Part shown: positions 19,190 to 28,076 of the stretch, one piece after another
Layout: every line of letters starts with the position of its first letter
Numbering within the stretch: position 1 is the stretch's first letter
The notes under the pieces: generated by a model
What the model saw: the letters and a program-made list of their open reading frames with translations, nothing else
What the model was told of the DNA's origin: nothing
The model's database searches: none
Translations under genes and position numbers: made by a program
From: Streptomyces sp. NBC_00557
Lineage (GTDB): Bacteria; Actinomycetota; Actinomycetes; Streptomycetales; Streptomycetaceae
DNA length: 64,000 bases
NCBI RefSeq assembly: GCF_036345995.1
Contig: NZ_CP107796.1
Coordinates: 310,001-374,000 of the forward strand
Direction: 5' to 3'

Positions 19190-20431
19190 CTACGCCGTCG
19201 GCCCCAGTCGCGCGGTGAGCAGGGAGCGTTCGGCGGGGTTCGCGGTGAGGTGCAGGGCCTGCCGGTCGGCGTCGGCGGCATCCTCGTCGCGGCCGAGGTC
19301 GCGCAGCAGTGCGGCGCGGGTGGCGTGGAACAGGTGGTAGCGGCCCAACCGGTCGGCGAGGGCGTCGACGTGGGCGAGGGCGGTGGCCGGGCCGTCGGTG
19401 TGGCTGATCACGACGGCCCGGTTCAGGCGCACCACGGGCGAGGGGTCGACGGCGAGCAACATGTCGTACAGGCGCAGCAGTTGCGGCCAGTCGGTGTCCT
19501 TCCACGTGGGCGCCTCGCAGTGCACGGCGGCGATGGCGGCCTCGATCTGGTACGGCCCCGGTCTGCCGAAGCCGGCCGCCCGCTCGATCAGGGCGGTCGC
19601 GCTGCGGATGCGCCGGCCGTCCCAGCGGGTACGGTCCTGGCCGGCGAGCGGTATGAGCCGCCCGTCCGCGTCCAGGCGGGCGGGCCAGCGGGCCGCGTGC
19701 AGCCGGATCAGGGCGAGCAGGCCGAGCGGTTCCGGCTCCTGGGGCAGTGCGCCGGCCAGGAGGGCGGCGAGCCATTCGGCGTCGTCGACGAGTTCGCGCC
19801 GTACGCCCACTTCTCCCCCGGTGGTGAAGCAGCCCTCGTTGAAGACGAGGTACACCACCCGCATGACCTGGGGCAGCCGTGCGGCGCGCTCCTCCGGCTC
19901 GGGCGCCCGGTAGGGGATCCCGGCGGTCGCGATCTTGTGCTTGGCGCGGGTGATCCGCTTGGCCAGGGTGGCCTCGGGCACCAGGAACGCCCGCGCGATC
20001 TCGGCGGTGGTCAGGCCGGCCACGGCGCGCAGGGTCAGGGCGACCTGGGCGTCCGGGTCGAGGGACGGATGGCAGCAGGTGAAGATGAGCCGCAGCCGGT
20101 CGTCGGGTTCGCGCTCGGCCGAGTCGGGCAGCGCCTCGATGCGGGCCGCGAGCTGCGGGAGCCGGTCGTGGAAGCGGGCTTCGCGCCGGATGCGGTCCAG
20201 TGCCTTGTTGCGGGCGCACGTCAGCAGCCAGGCTCCGGGCCGCCGGGGCGGCCCCGTGCTCGGCCAGTGGCGCAGCGCCTCCACGACGGCCTCGCCGACC
20301 ATCTCCTCGGCCAGGTCGAAGTCGCCCAGGAGGCGGACCAGGCTGGCGGTCAGCCGGCCCGCCTCCTCGCGGAAGACCCGCTCGATCAGCGACCGGGTGT
20401 CCCGGTCGCCGGCCGGGTCAGCGTTCGACAA
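19190..20431 (-). CDS. ECF sigma factor with C-terminal extension (YCII/DGPF-associated type)
   Basis: The 413-residue protein has sigma region 2 (VFREEAGRLTASLVRLLGDFDLAEEMVGEAVVEAL, WLLTCARNKALDRIRRE) and region 4 (LTLRAVAGLTTAEIARAFLVPEATLAKRITRAKHKI) in the first 190 residues. A TPR-like helical extension of about 220 residues follows (YLVFNEGCFTTGG, LIRLHAARWPARLD, LNRAVVISHTDGPATAL). This is the ECF42 architecture, in which the extension replaces a classical anti-sigma factor. Its start lies inside the 3' end of the YCII gene (14-base overlap), the standard partner of this group. No target promoter is identified. Confidence 0.9.
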   Translation of the reverse strand: MSNADPAGDRDTRSLIERVFREEAGRLTASLVRLLGDFDLAEEMVGEAVVEALRHWPSTGPPRRPGAWLLTCARNKALDRIRREARFHDRLPQLAARIEALPDSAEREPDDRLRLIFTCCHPSLDPDAQVALTLRAVAGLTTAEIARAFLVPEATLAKRITRAKHKIATAGIPYRAPEPEERAARLPQVMRVVYLVFNEGCFTTGGEVGVRRELVDDAEWLAALLAGALPQEPEPLGLLALIRLHAARWPARLDADGRLIPLAGQDRTRWDGRRIRSATALIERAAGFGRPGPYQIEAAIAAVHCEAPTWKDTDWPQLLRLYDMLLAVDPSPVVRLNRAVVISHTDGPATALAHVDALADRLGRYHLFHATRAALLRDLGRDEDAADADRQALHLTANPAERSLLTARLGPTA

Positions 20432-20759
20432 GCGGACGCACCTCCACCTTGCCGTCGGGCACCGGGAAGCTCGCCGCCAGCTCCAGCGCGGCGTCCAGGT
20501 CCGGCACCTCCACCACCGCGTAGCCTCCGATCGCCTCCTTGGCCTCCAGCAGCGGACGGTCGATCATGGTGGAGCGGCCCTCCTCGACGACGACGGTGGT
20601 CGCGGTCTCGGGTTCGCGGAGCTGCTGGGCCTCGACGATCGTCCCGTCGGCGCGGTGCTTGGTGAACCACTCCATGATGCGGCCGTAGACCTCGCCGCGC
20701 TCCTGGTCGGAGCCCTCCTCCTGCCAGGCGCCCCGGGTCAGCAGCAGCACGTACTTCAT
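20418..20759 (-). CDS. YCII-related (DGPF) protein partner of the ECF sigma factor
   Basis: The 113-residue protein starts MKYVLLLTRGAWQEEGSD and has the YCII ferredoxin-like fold, with IVEAQQLREPETATTVV, IGGYAVVEVPDLDAALELAASFP and VEVRPLVE. Such proteins are nearly always encoded with ECF42 sigma factors; the biochemical role is unsettled. The ATG at 20759 has a GAGGA ribosome site. Its 3' end overlaps the sigma gene by 14 bases, implying coupled translation. Confidence 0.88.
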   Translation of the reverse strand: MKYVLLLTRGAWQEEGSDQERGEVYGRIMEWFTKHRADGTIVEAQQLREPETATTVVVEEGRSTMIDRPLLEAKEAIGGYAVVEVPDLDAALELAASFPVPDGKVEVRPLVER

Positions 20760-20843
20760 CGTGTCCTCCTCGGTCGTCGTTCCGGTCACACCTTCCCGAC
20801 GAACAAGCCGGCGCCGACAGGACAGCACCGCGGCCTCGATGTG

Positions 20844-22082
20844 TCACGGCACCCGGCGGACCGCCGCCTCGGGCGCGCGTTCGCGCAGTGCGCCGTAGGC
20901 GATGAAGTACGCGGGCAGCCGGCGCAACGGTGATCCGGCGACCAGGCGCGCCAGACGCCGGGCCCGGTCCGGACTGCCGAGCGCCGGGCGGCCCTGCAGG
21001 ACGGGTGCGATGAAGCGGGCGTGGGCCATCCGCTGGAGGGTCTGTGCGGCGACCGTGGTGGGACGGCGGCGGCGCTGCAGACGGCGCAGGTCGCGCGGAC
21101 GCACCCGCCCCTGGCGCAGTGGCCCGATGAGGTAGCGGGCGGCGGCCACGGCGTCCTGGACCGCGAGGTTGATGCCGATCCCGAAGACCGGGGACATGGC
21201 GTGCGCGGCGTCGCCGATGCACAGCAGTCCGGGGCGGTACCAGCGGCGCAGCCGCTCCAGGCGTACGTCGAGGAGCTTGACCTCGTCCCACGAGCGCACG
21301 GCGTGCGTGCGGTCGGCGATCCAGGGCACCGCCGCCGCGAAGTCGGCCAGGAAGCGGTCGAGGCCGGCGGCACGCCGGCGGCTGTCGGTGCCCTTGGGGA
21401 TGAGCCCGGCGCACTGCCAGTAGTCGCCGCGGTCGATCATGGCGGTCAGGAAGCCGTCGCCGACGCCGCCGTAGAGCCCCTGCGGGTCGCTCTCGCGGCG
21501 GGGCAGCCGGAACCACCAGGCGTCCATCGGGCAGGTGAAGCGGCGCAGACCCAGTTCCGGGCGGGCGCGGGCGAGTGATCCGCGGCCGTCGCAGGCGACG
21601 GTCAGCAGGGCGCGCAGCTCGCCGGTGCGGCCGTCGGCGGTGCGGTAGCGCACGCCCGTGACGCGCCCGGACTCGATGAGGAGGTCGGTCGCCTCCGTGT
21701 TCATCCGCAGGTCGAAGGACGGCTCGCGGCGGGCCTCGTCGGCGAGCAGGTCCAGCAGGTCCCACTGGGGCACCATCGCCACGTAGTCGTACGGGCCGCG
21801 CAGGACGGTGAGGTCGCCGACCGTCACGGTCGAGCCGTCGGCTCCGACCGGCAGCTGGACGGTGCGCAGCCGGCGTTGGGGCAGCCGGGCGAAGCGCTCG
21901 CCCAGGCCGAGTTCGTCCAGCAGCGTCAGGGTGGACGGGTGCACCGTGTCGCCGCGGAAGTCGCGCAGGAAGTCGCCGTGCTTCTCCAGCACGGTCACCG
22001 GGACACCGGCCCGGGCCAGCAGCAGCGCGAGCACCATGCCCGCGGGGCCGCCGCCGACCACACAGCATGTGGTCCGTTCCAT
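20844..22082 (-). CDS. FAD-dependent monooxygenase (PHBH-type)
   Basis: The 412-residue protein has the N-terminal dinucleotide fold VVGGGPAGMVLALLLARAG (residues 8-26) and the aromatic-hydroxylase GD motif LLCIGDAAHAMSPVFGIGINLAVQDAVAAA near 290. It closely fits the group of NAD(P)H-dependent FAD monooxygenases seen in actinomycetes beside TetR or MarR repressors. The substrate is unknown. Upstream at 22110-22127 is a 7-4-7 palindrome that would suit such a repressor, but no repressor gene is adjacent. Confidence 0.88.
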   Translation of the reverse strand: MERTTCCVVGGGPAGMVLALLLARAGVPVTVLEKHGDFLRDFRGDTVHPSTLTLLDELGLGERFARLPQRRLRTVQLPVGADGSTVTVGDLTVLRGPYDYVAMVPQWDLLDLLADEARREPSFDLRMNTEATDLLIESGRVTGVRYRTADGRTGELRALLTVACDGRGSLARARPELGLRRFTCPMDAWWFRLPRRESDPQGLYGGVGDGFLTAMIDRGDYWQCAGLIPKGTDSRRRAAGLDRFLADFAAAVPWIADRTHAVRSWDEVKLLDVRLERLRRWYRPGLLCIGDAAHAMSPVFGIGINLAVQDAVAAARYLIGPLRQGRVRPRDLRRLQRRRRPTTVAAQTLQRMAHARFIAPVLQGRPALGSPDRARRLARLVAGSPLRRLPAYFIAYGALRERAPEAAVRRVP

Positions 22083-22109
22083 CGCGTCCCGCCCTTCGGG
22101 AGAACATCA

Positions 22110-22127
22110 ATTCATCAGCCGATGAAT
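22110..22127. promoter_or_regulatory. Palindromic operator upstream of the FAD monooxygenase
   Basis: ATTCATC-N4-GATGAAT is a perfect 18-base inverted repeat about 30 bases before the gene start, in an AT-rich island. Shape and size suit a TetR/MarR-type dimer. Confidence 0.6.
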
Positions 22128-22130
22128 ATC

Positions 22131-22383
22131 CTATCCCCCGGCGGGCCCGGCTGCCATGGCGGCACCGCTTCCGGCCCCGCGCGAACAGACCGGGGGTCGA
22201 CGGCACACGCGTGTCGGCGCGCAGGTGCGGGCGGAGGGTGTCCAGGACGGGATGCAGGTAGCGCTCGGCGGCGTCGAGGAAGCCGTAGTCGTGGGCGGCG
22301 CCGGTCGTTGCCCGCTGCCAGCTCGGCCAGCCGCGCCAGTCCGGGGCGCGGGTGGCGAGGTTGGCGAGTTCGGGGACGGCCAT
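22131..22383 (-). pseudogene. Short unknown ORF after the enolase-family gene, probably truncated
   Basis: An ATG at 22383 has a strong AAGGAG ribosome site at good distance and starts MAVPELANLATRAPDWRGWP. About 65 residues of plausible protein follow (DYGFLDAAERYLHPVLDTLRPHL). The frame then runs without stop into the out-of-phase monooxygenase region, where composition becomes Arg-rich and meaningless. I infer a real gene start whose body was lost, since it follows the enolase-family gene on the same strand by 28 bases. The family is not recognised; the end coordinate is arbitrary. Confidence 0.4.
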
Positions 22384-22411
22384 CGCTGTCGGCTCTCCTT
22401 CGGGAACCGGG

Positions 22412-23554
22412 TCAGGTGGGCCGTGTTCCGTACACGCGGTAGCGCTCGGCGTCGGGCCACTTGACCTCCAGGCCGAGACCGGGCCGGCCGGTGTCCGGGC
22501 GCAGCGCGCCGCCGTCGGGTGTCAACGTGCCGTCGAACAGGAGGCGTTCGAGCCGCACGTGGTCGTGGAAGTACTCCAGGTGCCGCAGCCGGCGCACGGC
22601 GCAGAACGCGTGCGCCGAGACGGCCGGCGCGCAGTGGGCGGACAGGTCCAGATGGTGGGCCGCCGCCAGGCCCGCCGTCTCCAGGACGCCGGTGATGCCT
22701 CCGCAGCGGGTGACGTCGGCCTGGAGGCAGTCCACCGCGGGGCCGTCGACGAGGTTGACGAAGTCCCGTGTCGTGTACGCGTACTCGCCCGCCGCGATCT
22801 CCAGCCGCTCCGGGCCCCGCTCGCACAGCATGCGCAGGCCCTCGAGGTCGGCGGAGCTGACGGGCTCCTCGAACCACCGCACGTCCCACTCGTCGTGGAA
22901 CCGGCGGGCCCAGTACAGGGCCTGCTTGCGGCCCAGGGCGCCGTTGGCGTCGGTGAAGACCTCGGGCCCGTCGCCGATGGCCTTGCGCACGGCCGAAAGG
23001 CGCTGCGGGTCCCGTTCGGGATCCCGGGAGGTCTTCAGCTTGACGCGCGGGATGCCCTGCTCCACCCATCCGCCGAGCTGGTCGGTGAGACGGTCGAGCG
23101 GGTAGTTGGTGAACCCGCCGCTGCCGTAGACCGGGACCCGGTCGTGGTAGGCCGGGAGCAGATGGATCAGCGGCAGTTCGAGCAGCCGCGCCTTGAGGTC
23201 CCACAGCGCCACGTCCACCGCGGAGACCGCCATGGCGCCGACGCCGGGCCGGCCGGCGTTGCGGATCTGGCGCTGCATGAGGTGCCAGAGGGCCGGGGGC
23301 GAGGTGACGTACCCTCCCCGCAGCAGCCCGGTGAGCTTGGACTCGGCGAAGGAGGCCACCGACACGTCGCCGTACGTGTAGCCGATCCCGGTACGGCCGC
23401 CGGCGTGCACCCGGACCAGAACCAGGGTCGTGGAGTCCCAGTCCAGGGTGCCGTCCTGCTCCGTGCCGTCCGGGCCGTCGGTCGGCACCTCGAAGGCGTG
23501 CACGTCGACGGAGTCGATCCGGACGGCGTCCAGGTCCGCCACCGCGGCGCTCAC
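22412..23554 (-). CDS. Enolase-superfamily (mandelate racemase/muconate lactonizing type) enzyme
   Basis: The 380-residue protein has an N-terminal capping domain (VRIDSVDVHAFEVPT) and a C-terminal barrel. Barrel motifs include VALWDLKARLLELPL, a Lys motif PRVKLKTS (second Lys as general base), metal ligands in VFTDANGAL (Asp), WFEEPVSS (Glu) and IAAGEYAY (Glu), and QADVTRCGGITG and SAHCAP near the end. This subgroup contains sugar-acid dehydratases; the substrate is not predictable. The GTG start overlaps the stop of the upstream thiamine-diphosphate enzyme gene by GTGA, so they are co-translated. Confidence 0.88.
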   Translation of the reverse strand: MSAAVADLDAVRIDSVDVHAFEVPTDGPDGTEQDGTLDWDSTTLVLVRVHAGGRTGIGYTYGDVSVASFAESKLTGLLRGGYVTSPPALWHLMQRQIRNAGRPGVGAMAVSAVDVALWDLKARLLELPLIHLLPAYHDRVPVYGSGGFTNYPLDRLTDQLGGWVEQGIPRVKLKTSRDPERDPQRLSAVRKAIGDGPEVFTDANGALGRKQALYWARRFHDEWDVRWFEEPVSSADLEGLRMLCERGPERLEIAAGEYAYTTRDFVNLVDGPAVDCLQADVTRCGGITGVLETAGLAAAHHLDLSAHCAPAVSAHAFCAVRRLRHLEYFHDHVRLERLLFDGTLTPDGGALRPDTGRPGLGLEVKWPDAERYRVYGTRPT

Positions 23555-25350
23555 GAGTGCCGTCCCGGCAGATGCTCGGCGACCTCGGTCAGCTTCTGCC
23601 GCATGCCCTTGGCCGCGATGCCGGCCCGCTCCGGGTCCCGTACGGCGGCCTTGGCGGCCTTCTTGCCCTGCGCCAGCATGATGTGCGGCGGGATCGGAGC
23701 GATCTCCCGGTCCACCTTGAACTCCAGGACGACCGGCCGGTCGGAGGCGAGCGCCTCGTCCCACGCCTTGCCGACCTTCTTCGGCTTCTCACAGTAGATG
23801 CCCTTCAGGCCCAGCATCTCGGCGTACCGGGCGTAGGGCACGTCGGGGACGTACTGCGAGCCGGGGAACTTCGGGTCGCCGGCCATGGCGCGCTGCTCCC
23901 AGCTGACCTGGTTGAGGTCCTGGTTGTTGAGGACGCAGAAGACGAACGGCGCCGGGCCGGACAGCCGGTCCAGGTACCGCTTGACGGTGATCATCTCGGC
24001 CATGCCGTTCATCTGGAACGCGCCGTCACCGACGAACGCGATCACTGGCCGCTCCGGGTAGGCGAACCGGGCCGCGATCGCGTATGGCGTTCCCGGCCCC
24101 ATCGTGGCCAGCGTCCCCGACAGGGACGCTCGCATGCCCTCGCGCAGTTTGAGGTTCCGAGCCCACCAGTTGGTGCCCGAGCCGGAGTCCGCGGTGAGGA
24201 TGCAGCCGTCCGGCAGACGGGGCGACAGCTCGGACGCCACCGCCTGCGGGTTGATGGTGCCGCCGAAGTGCTGGCCGGCCCGTTTACGGCAGAGCGCGTC
24301 CCATTCTCGGACGTCCTTCTCGATCTGCTCCCGCCAGCTGCGGTCCGCTTTGCGCTCCAGCAGCGGCAGCAGGGCCTTGAGGGTCTCCTTGGAGTCGCCG
24401 ACGAGATGGGCGTCCATGGGATAGCGGACGCCGATCATCCGCCCGTCGATGTCGATCTCGACGCCCTTCGCCTGCCCCTCGTCCGGCAGCCACTCCGCGT
24501 ACGGAAAGCTCGTACCCACCATCAGCAGCGTGTCGCAGTCCCGGATCATGTTGTCGCTGGCCTTGCTGCCCAGCAGACCGATCGGCCCGGTCACGAACGG
24601 CAGATCGTCCGGCAGCACCTCCCGGCCCAGCAACGCCTTCGCGACCCCGGCCCCCAGCAGTTCGGCGACCTCGACGACCTCCTCCTCGGCCTCGGCCGCT
24701 CCCTGGCCGACGAGCATCGCGACCTTGGTGCCCTCGTTCAGGACGTCGGCGGCCTTGCGCAGCTCGTCGGGGTCGGGCAGCACGCGGGCGCGGCTCCAGC
24801 CGACACTGGAGAACACCGAGCCGTGCGTCTTCGGAGGGGACGGCTGGGCCTTCTCCTCCTGGATGTCCTCCGGGATGATGATCGTGGCGACGCCGCGCCT
24901 GGTCAGGGCCGTCTTGAACGCACGGTCGATCACATGGCGGGCCTGCCCGGGGTGCACCACCATCTGGCAGAACTCGGAGACATCGGCGAACAGCCGGGCC
25001 AGCGGGATCTCCTGCTGGTAGTGGGCGCCGAGGGAGAGCCGCTTCTGCTGGCCGACCACGGCGACCACCGGCTGGTGGTCCAGCTTCGCGTCGTACAGCC
25101 CGTTCAGCAGATGGACCGCGCCGGGGCCGGAGGTCGCGGTGCAGCAGCCCACCTCCCCCGTGAACTTCGCGTGCGCGCACGCCATGAACGCGGCCATCTC
25201 CTCGTGCCGCGTCTGGATGAACTCCGGGTCCCCGTGGGCCCGTTCGAAGGCGCCCAGCAGCCCGTTGATCCCGTCGCCGGGATAGCCGTAGACCCGCTCG
25301 ATCCCCCATTCCCGCAGGCGTTGCAGGACGTAGTCGGCCACCAGCGTCAT
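23551..25350 (-). CDS. Thiamine-diphosphate-dependent enzyme (pyruvate oxidase/acetolactate synthase family), copy 1
   Basis: The 599-residue protein has the three POX/AHAS domains: PYR domain to about 165 with the catalytic Glu in TRHEEMAAF near residue 50, a central domain about 195-330, and the TPP domain with GDGAFQMNGMAEM...NNQDLNQVSWEQRAM near 420-465. It decarboxylates a 2-oxo acid, probably pyruvate, with TPP and likely FAD. It is a near twin of the gene at 28710-30512, with long stretches almost identical in DNA. The ATG at 25350 is preceded by GGGAGAGC. Upstream lies a decayed sigma-B-type gene; downstream, overlapping by four bases, is the enolase-family gene. Confidence 0.9.
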   Translation of the reverse strand: MTLVADYVLQRLREWGIERVYGYPGDGINGLLGAFERAHGDPEFIQTRHEEMAAFMACAHAKFTGEVGCCTATSGPGAVHLLNGLYDAKLDHQPVVAVVGQQKRLSLGAHYQQEIPLARLFADVSEFCQMVVHPGQARHVIDRAFKTALTRRGVATIIIPEDIQEEKAQPSPPKTHGSVFSSVGWSRARVLPDPDELRKAADVLNEGTKVAMLVGQGAAEAEEEVVEVAELLGAGVAKALLGREVLPDDLPFVTGPIGLLGSKASDNMIRDCDTLLMVGTSFPYAEWLPDEGQAKGVEIDIDGRMIGVRYPMDAHLVGDSKETLKALLPLLERKADRSWREQIEKDVREWDALCRKRAGQHFGGTINPQAVASELSPRLPDGCILTADSGSGTNWWARNLKLREGMRASLSGTLATMGPGTPYAIAARFAYPERPVIAFVGDGAFQMNGMAEMITVKRYLDRLSGPAPFVFCVLNNQDLNQVSWEQRAMAGDPKFPGSQYVPDVPYARYAEMLGLKGIYCEKPKKVGKAWDEALASDRPVVLEFKVDREIAPIPPHIMLAQGKKAAKAAVRDPERAGIAAKGMRQKLTEVAEHLPGRHS

Positions 25351-25439
25351 GACATGCTCTCCCTCGGACGCGCACCTCTGCCGTCGGGAGTGGGTGACCC
25401 ATGGGCGCGTCCCGCAAACGGGCACCGGGCCCGGTCCCT

Positions 25440-25881
25440 CCGTCTGGCCGAACATGTGCGCGCCGGTGGCACCGGGCGGGGCCGGGACGGCCGGCGGGGT
25501 ACCGTGCATCTGCGAGATCCCCACGGCCGCCGCGATCTGCTGCTGGGTACGGTCGTGGAAGAGGCGCAGGACGAGGATGCGGCCCTCCCGGTCGGGGAAC
25601 TGCCGCAACGCCCTGATGACCGCCACTCGTTCGGCGGCGGCTGCCAGCCGGGCGTCCGGCTCGCCCAGCGTCTCGGCGAGCGCGGGACGGGCGGTGTGGC
25701 CGGCCGCCTCCGGCGGTGCGTCGAGGGAGCGGGGGCGCAGCGCGGCCTGGGAGCAAAACGCGTGCCCCTGATCGGGGTCGTAGCCGTCGATCGCCCTGAC
25801 CAGGCCCGGACAGGCCACCTGGACGAGGTCGCCGTCGGGGGTGCGTTTGCGTGGTGACCGAAGGGTGCCGAGGGGGGTCAT
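25440..25881 (-). pseudogene. Degraded SigB/SigF-type RNA polymerase sigma factor
   Basis: The minus strand reads TPDGDLVQVACPGLVRAIDGYDPDQGHAF, a worn region 2.1-2.3 (normally DLVQVATIGLIKAVDRFDP). It then jumps to a late segment: LAETLGEPDARL, AALRQFPDREGRILVLRLFHDRTQQQIAAAVGISQMH, the region 4 helix-turn-helix with the typical ISQMH. Region 2.4 and all of region 3 are deleted, and after ISQMH the expected SRLL helix is lost to a frameshift. It cannot act as a sigma factor. Sigma factors of this group govern general and osmotic stress in streptomycetes. Confidence 0.65.
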
Positions 25882-26294
25882 GCGCGCCTCTGCTGTGGCC
25901 GGGCTCGTGTGCACACCGGCTGGGTATCCGGATTCCGTTGCACTATGCAATGCTCGCCGTCCGCGCGCGTGGCGGGACCCTGCAGGATCTGACGGGCCCC
26001 CAGGACCCGTACGACGGTGTTCGCTGCCCTGCGCAGGGGTGGCGCCCGCCCGCCAGGCCGCCGTGCCCGACGCCCTGCACGCCGTGACCATGGCCGGGCT
26101 CGCCCTGTGCAGTGACCGATGGCGGGTGGCGGCCTGTGCGGATCTGGGCGTCGCCGTGACGCTCGCAGTGGCACGGGCCCGAGGCGCGCGCGGCCCTCGC
26201 GGTGGAGCGGGTCGCGGGTGCACCCGACCACTGCCCCGCCCCCGTCGGCGTACGGCCCGTTTCCCCGGGGGGATGCGGGGAAAACCACAGTGCC
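25882..26294. other. Divergent intergenic region before GH15, no gene supported
   Basis: The sequence between the sigma remnant and the GH15 start shows a plus-strand stretch (about 26040-26200) rich in Ala/Val that could be another gene trace, but no family match is convincing. The GH15 promoter should lie here. The ribosome site GGGGAAAACC is weak. Confidence 0.35.
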
Positions 26295-28076
26295 ATGGAT
26301 GACGGAGCGGACAGGCCGGTGCGCGTGCCGAGTGACGTGTGTCCGCCATGGGTGCTGCGGGAGTACGCGGTCCTGGCCGACGGCGAACGCGGCGCCGTCG
26401 TGGACCCGGAGGGACGGATCGTCTGGCTGTGCGCCCCGCGCTGGCACAGTGACGCGGTGTTCTCCTCGCTGATCGGCGGCTGCGGGTACTTCGGTGTGGA
26501 ACCGGAGGACCGCTGGCACGTGTGGGGCGGCTACTACGAGGACGGCACGCTGATCCGGGTCAGCCGCTGGCTGACCGCCGACTCCGTGATCGAGTGCCGT
26601 GACGCGCTGGCGATGCCGGCCTCGGTGGACCGGCTGGTGCTGCTGCGCCGCATGCGCGTCGAACGCGGGGAGGCGCGGCTGCGGGTCGGTCTCGACCCGA
26701 GACCCGGCTTCGGCGCCGGCCGGGTGCGCGGCCCCCGGCTGGAGGGCGGGGTGTGGACCGCTGACGCCGGCGGTCTCAGGCTGCGGCTCCTCGGGGCGCA
26801 CCGGGCGGCGTGGAACCCCGGGCGCGGTCTGCGCGGCGAGGTGCGCCTCCGCAAGGGCGAGCAGCACGACGTGGTCCTGGAGCTGTCGGAGAAGGGCGGC
26901 GTCGAGGAACTGGACCCGGAGGAGCTGTGGACGCGGACCGAGGAGGCCTGGCGGCGTGCCGTGCCCGACTGCTCCGGCCTGGCCGCACCACGCGACGCCC
27001 GGCACGCCTACGCCGTCCTGCGCGGGCTGACGAGTTCCTCCGGCGGCATGGTCGCGGCCGCCACGACCTCGCTGCCGGAGCGTGCGAACACCGGCCGCAG
27101 CTACGACTACCGCTTCGCCTGGCTGCGGGACCAGAGCTACGCGGGTCTCGCGGTGGCCGCGCACGGCCCGCACGAGCTGCTCGACGACGCCGTGCGCTTC
27201 ACCGCCGAACGCGTACTCGCCGACGGTGACGGACTGCACCCCGCGTACGCCGTCGACGGCGGCCCCGTGCCTGACGAGCGGGGGCTTCCGTTGCGCGGCT
27301 ACCCGGGGGGCAACGACCGCATCGGGAACCGCGCGGCGCGGCAGTTCCAGCTCGACGCGTTCGGTGAGGCGCTCCAGTTGTTCGCCGCCGCCGCTCACCA
27401 CGACCGGCTCTCCTCCGACGCGGAGCAGGCGGTCGCGGTGGCGGTCGACGCGGTGGAACGGAACTGGCAGCGGCCCGACTCCGGCCTGTGGGAACTGGAG
27501 GAACGGTGGTGGACCCAGTCCCGGCTGAGCGCCGTCTGCGGGCTGCGCCGGATCGCCGAGGTGCTGCCGGGGCGCGCGGCGAAGCGGTGCGCCGCTCTCG
27601 CCGAGGCCGTCTTCGCCGAGACCCGGCGCCGGTGTCTGCGCCCCGACGGCCGGTGGCGCCGGGCCGCCGACGACGACGGTCCGGAGGCCGCCCTGCTGAT
27701 GCCGCTGGCCCGGGGCTGCCCTTCCGCCGACGATCCGAGCAACCCGGTGACCCGCCGCTACATCGAGGAGCAACTGGCCGAGGACGGATACCTCTACCGC
27801 TTCGCCCATCCGGGCCTGCCGCTGGGCGAGGCCGAAGGCGCCTTCCTGTTCTGCGGGTTCACCATGGCGCTGGCCAGCGATCACCTCGGCGACCGCACCG
27901 GCGCCCTCCGCTGGTTCGAACGGACCCGGGCGGCCTGCGGACCGTCCGGGTTGTTCGCGGAGGAGTACGACGTACGTCAGCGCCAGCTGCGCGGCAATCT
28001 GCCCCAGGCGTTCGTCCACGCTCTCCTGCTGGAGTGCGCCGTCCGCCTCAACGACGCCTCGACGCTTCCGCGCTGA
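26295..28076 (+). CDS. GH15-family glycosidase (glucoamylase/trehalase type)
   Basis: The 593-residue length is typical of the bacterial GH15 group. The N-terminal beta-sandwich (about 1-230) starts with EYAVLADGERGAVVDPEGRIVWLCAPRW. The (alpha/alpha)6 barrel has SYDYRFAWLRDQSYAG near 270, LWELEERWWTQSRL near 400 and FAEEYDVRQRQLRGNLPQAFVH near 555, the last carrying the expected catalytic base Glu. There is no signal peptide, so it acts in the cytoplasm on trehalose or short glucans. It is transcribed divergently from copy 1 of the thiamine-diphosphate gene and its end overlaps the tail of a decayed SDR frame. Confidence 0.82.
   Translation: MDDGADRPVRVPSDVCPPWVLREYAVLADGERGAVVDPEGRIVWLCAPRWHSDAVFSSLIGGCGYFGVEPEDRWHVWGGYYEDGTLIRVSRWLTADSVIECRDALAMPASVDRLVLLRRMRVERGEARLRVGLDPRPGFGAGRVRGPRLEGGVWTADAGGLRLRLLGAHRAAWNPGRGLRGEVRLRKGEQHDVVLELSEKGGVEELDPEELWTRTEEAWRRAVPDCSGLAAPRDARHAYAVLRGLTSSSGGMVAAATTSLPERANTGRSYDYRFAWLRDQSYAGLAVAAHGPHELLDDAVRFTAERVLADGDGLHPAYAVDGGPVPDERGLPLRGYPGGNDRIGNRAARQFQLDAFGEALQLFAAAAHHDRLSSDAEQAVAVAVDAVERNWQRPDSGLWELEERWWTQSRLSAVCGLRRIAEVLPGRAAKRCAALAEAVFAETRRRCLRPDGRWRRAADDDGPEAALLMPLARGCPSADDPSNPVTRRYIEEQLAEDGYLYRFAHPGLPLGEAEGAFLFCGFTMALASDHLGDRTGALRWFERTRAACGPSGLFAEEYDVRQRQLRGNLPQAFVHALLLECAVRLNDASTLPR

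Noticed and set aside
25841..26302. Plus-strand gene upstream of GH15
   Set aside because: The Ala/Val-rich part around 26040-26200 suggested a relict gene, but no start, ribosome site or family match supports it.
23551..26349. A 932-residue minus-strand fusion of a sigma factor and the thiamine-diphosphate enzyme
   Set aside because: The upstream part is a degraded, frameshifted sigma remnant, and the enzyme has its own ATG and ribosome site at 25350.
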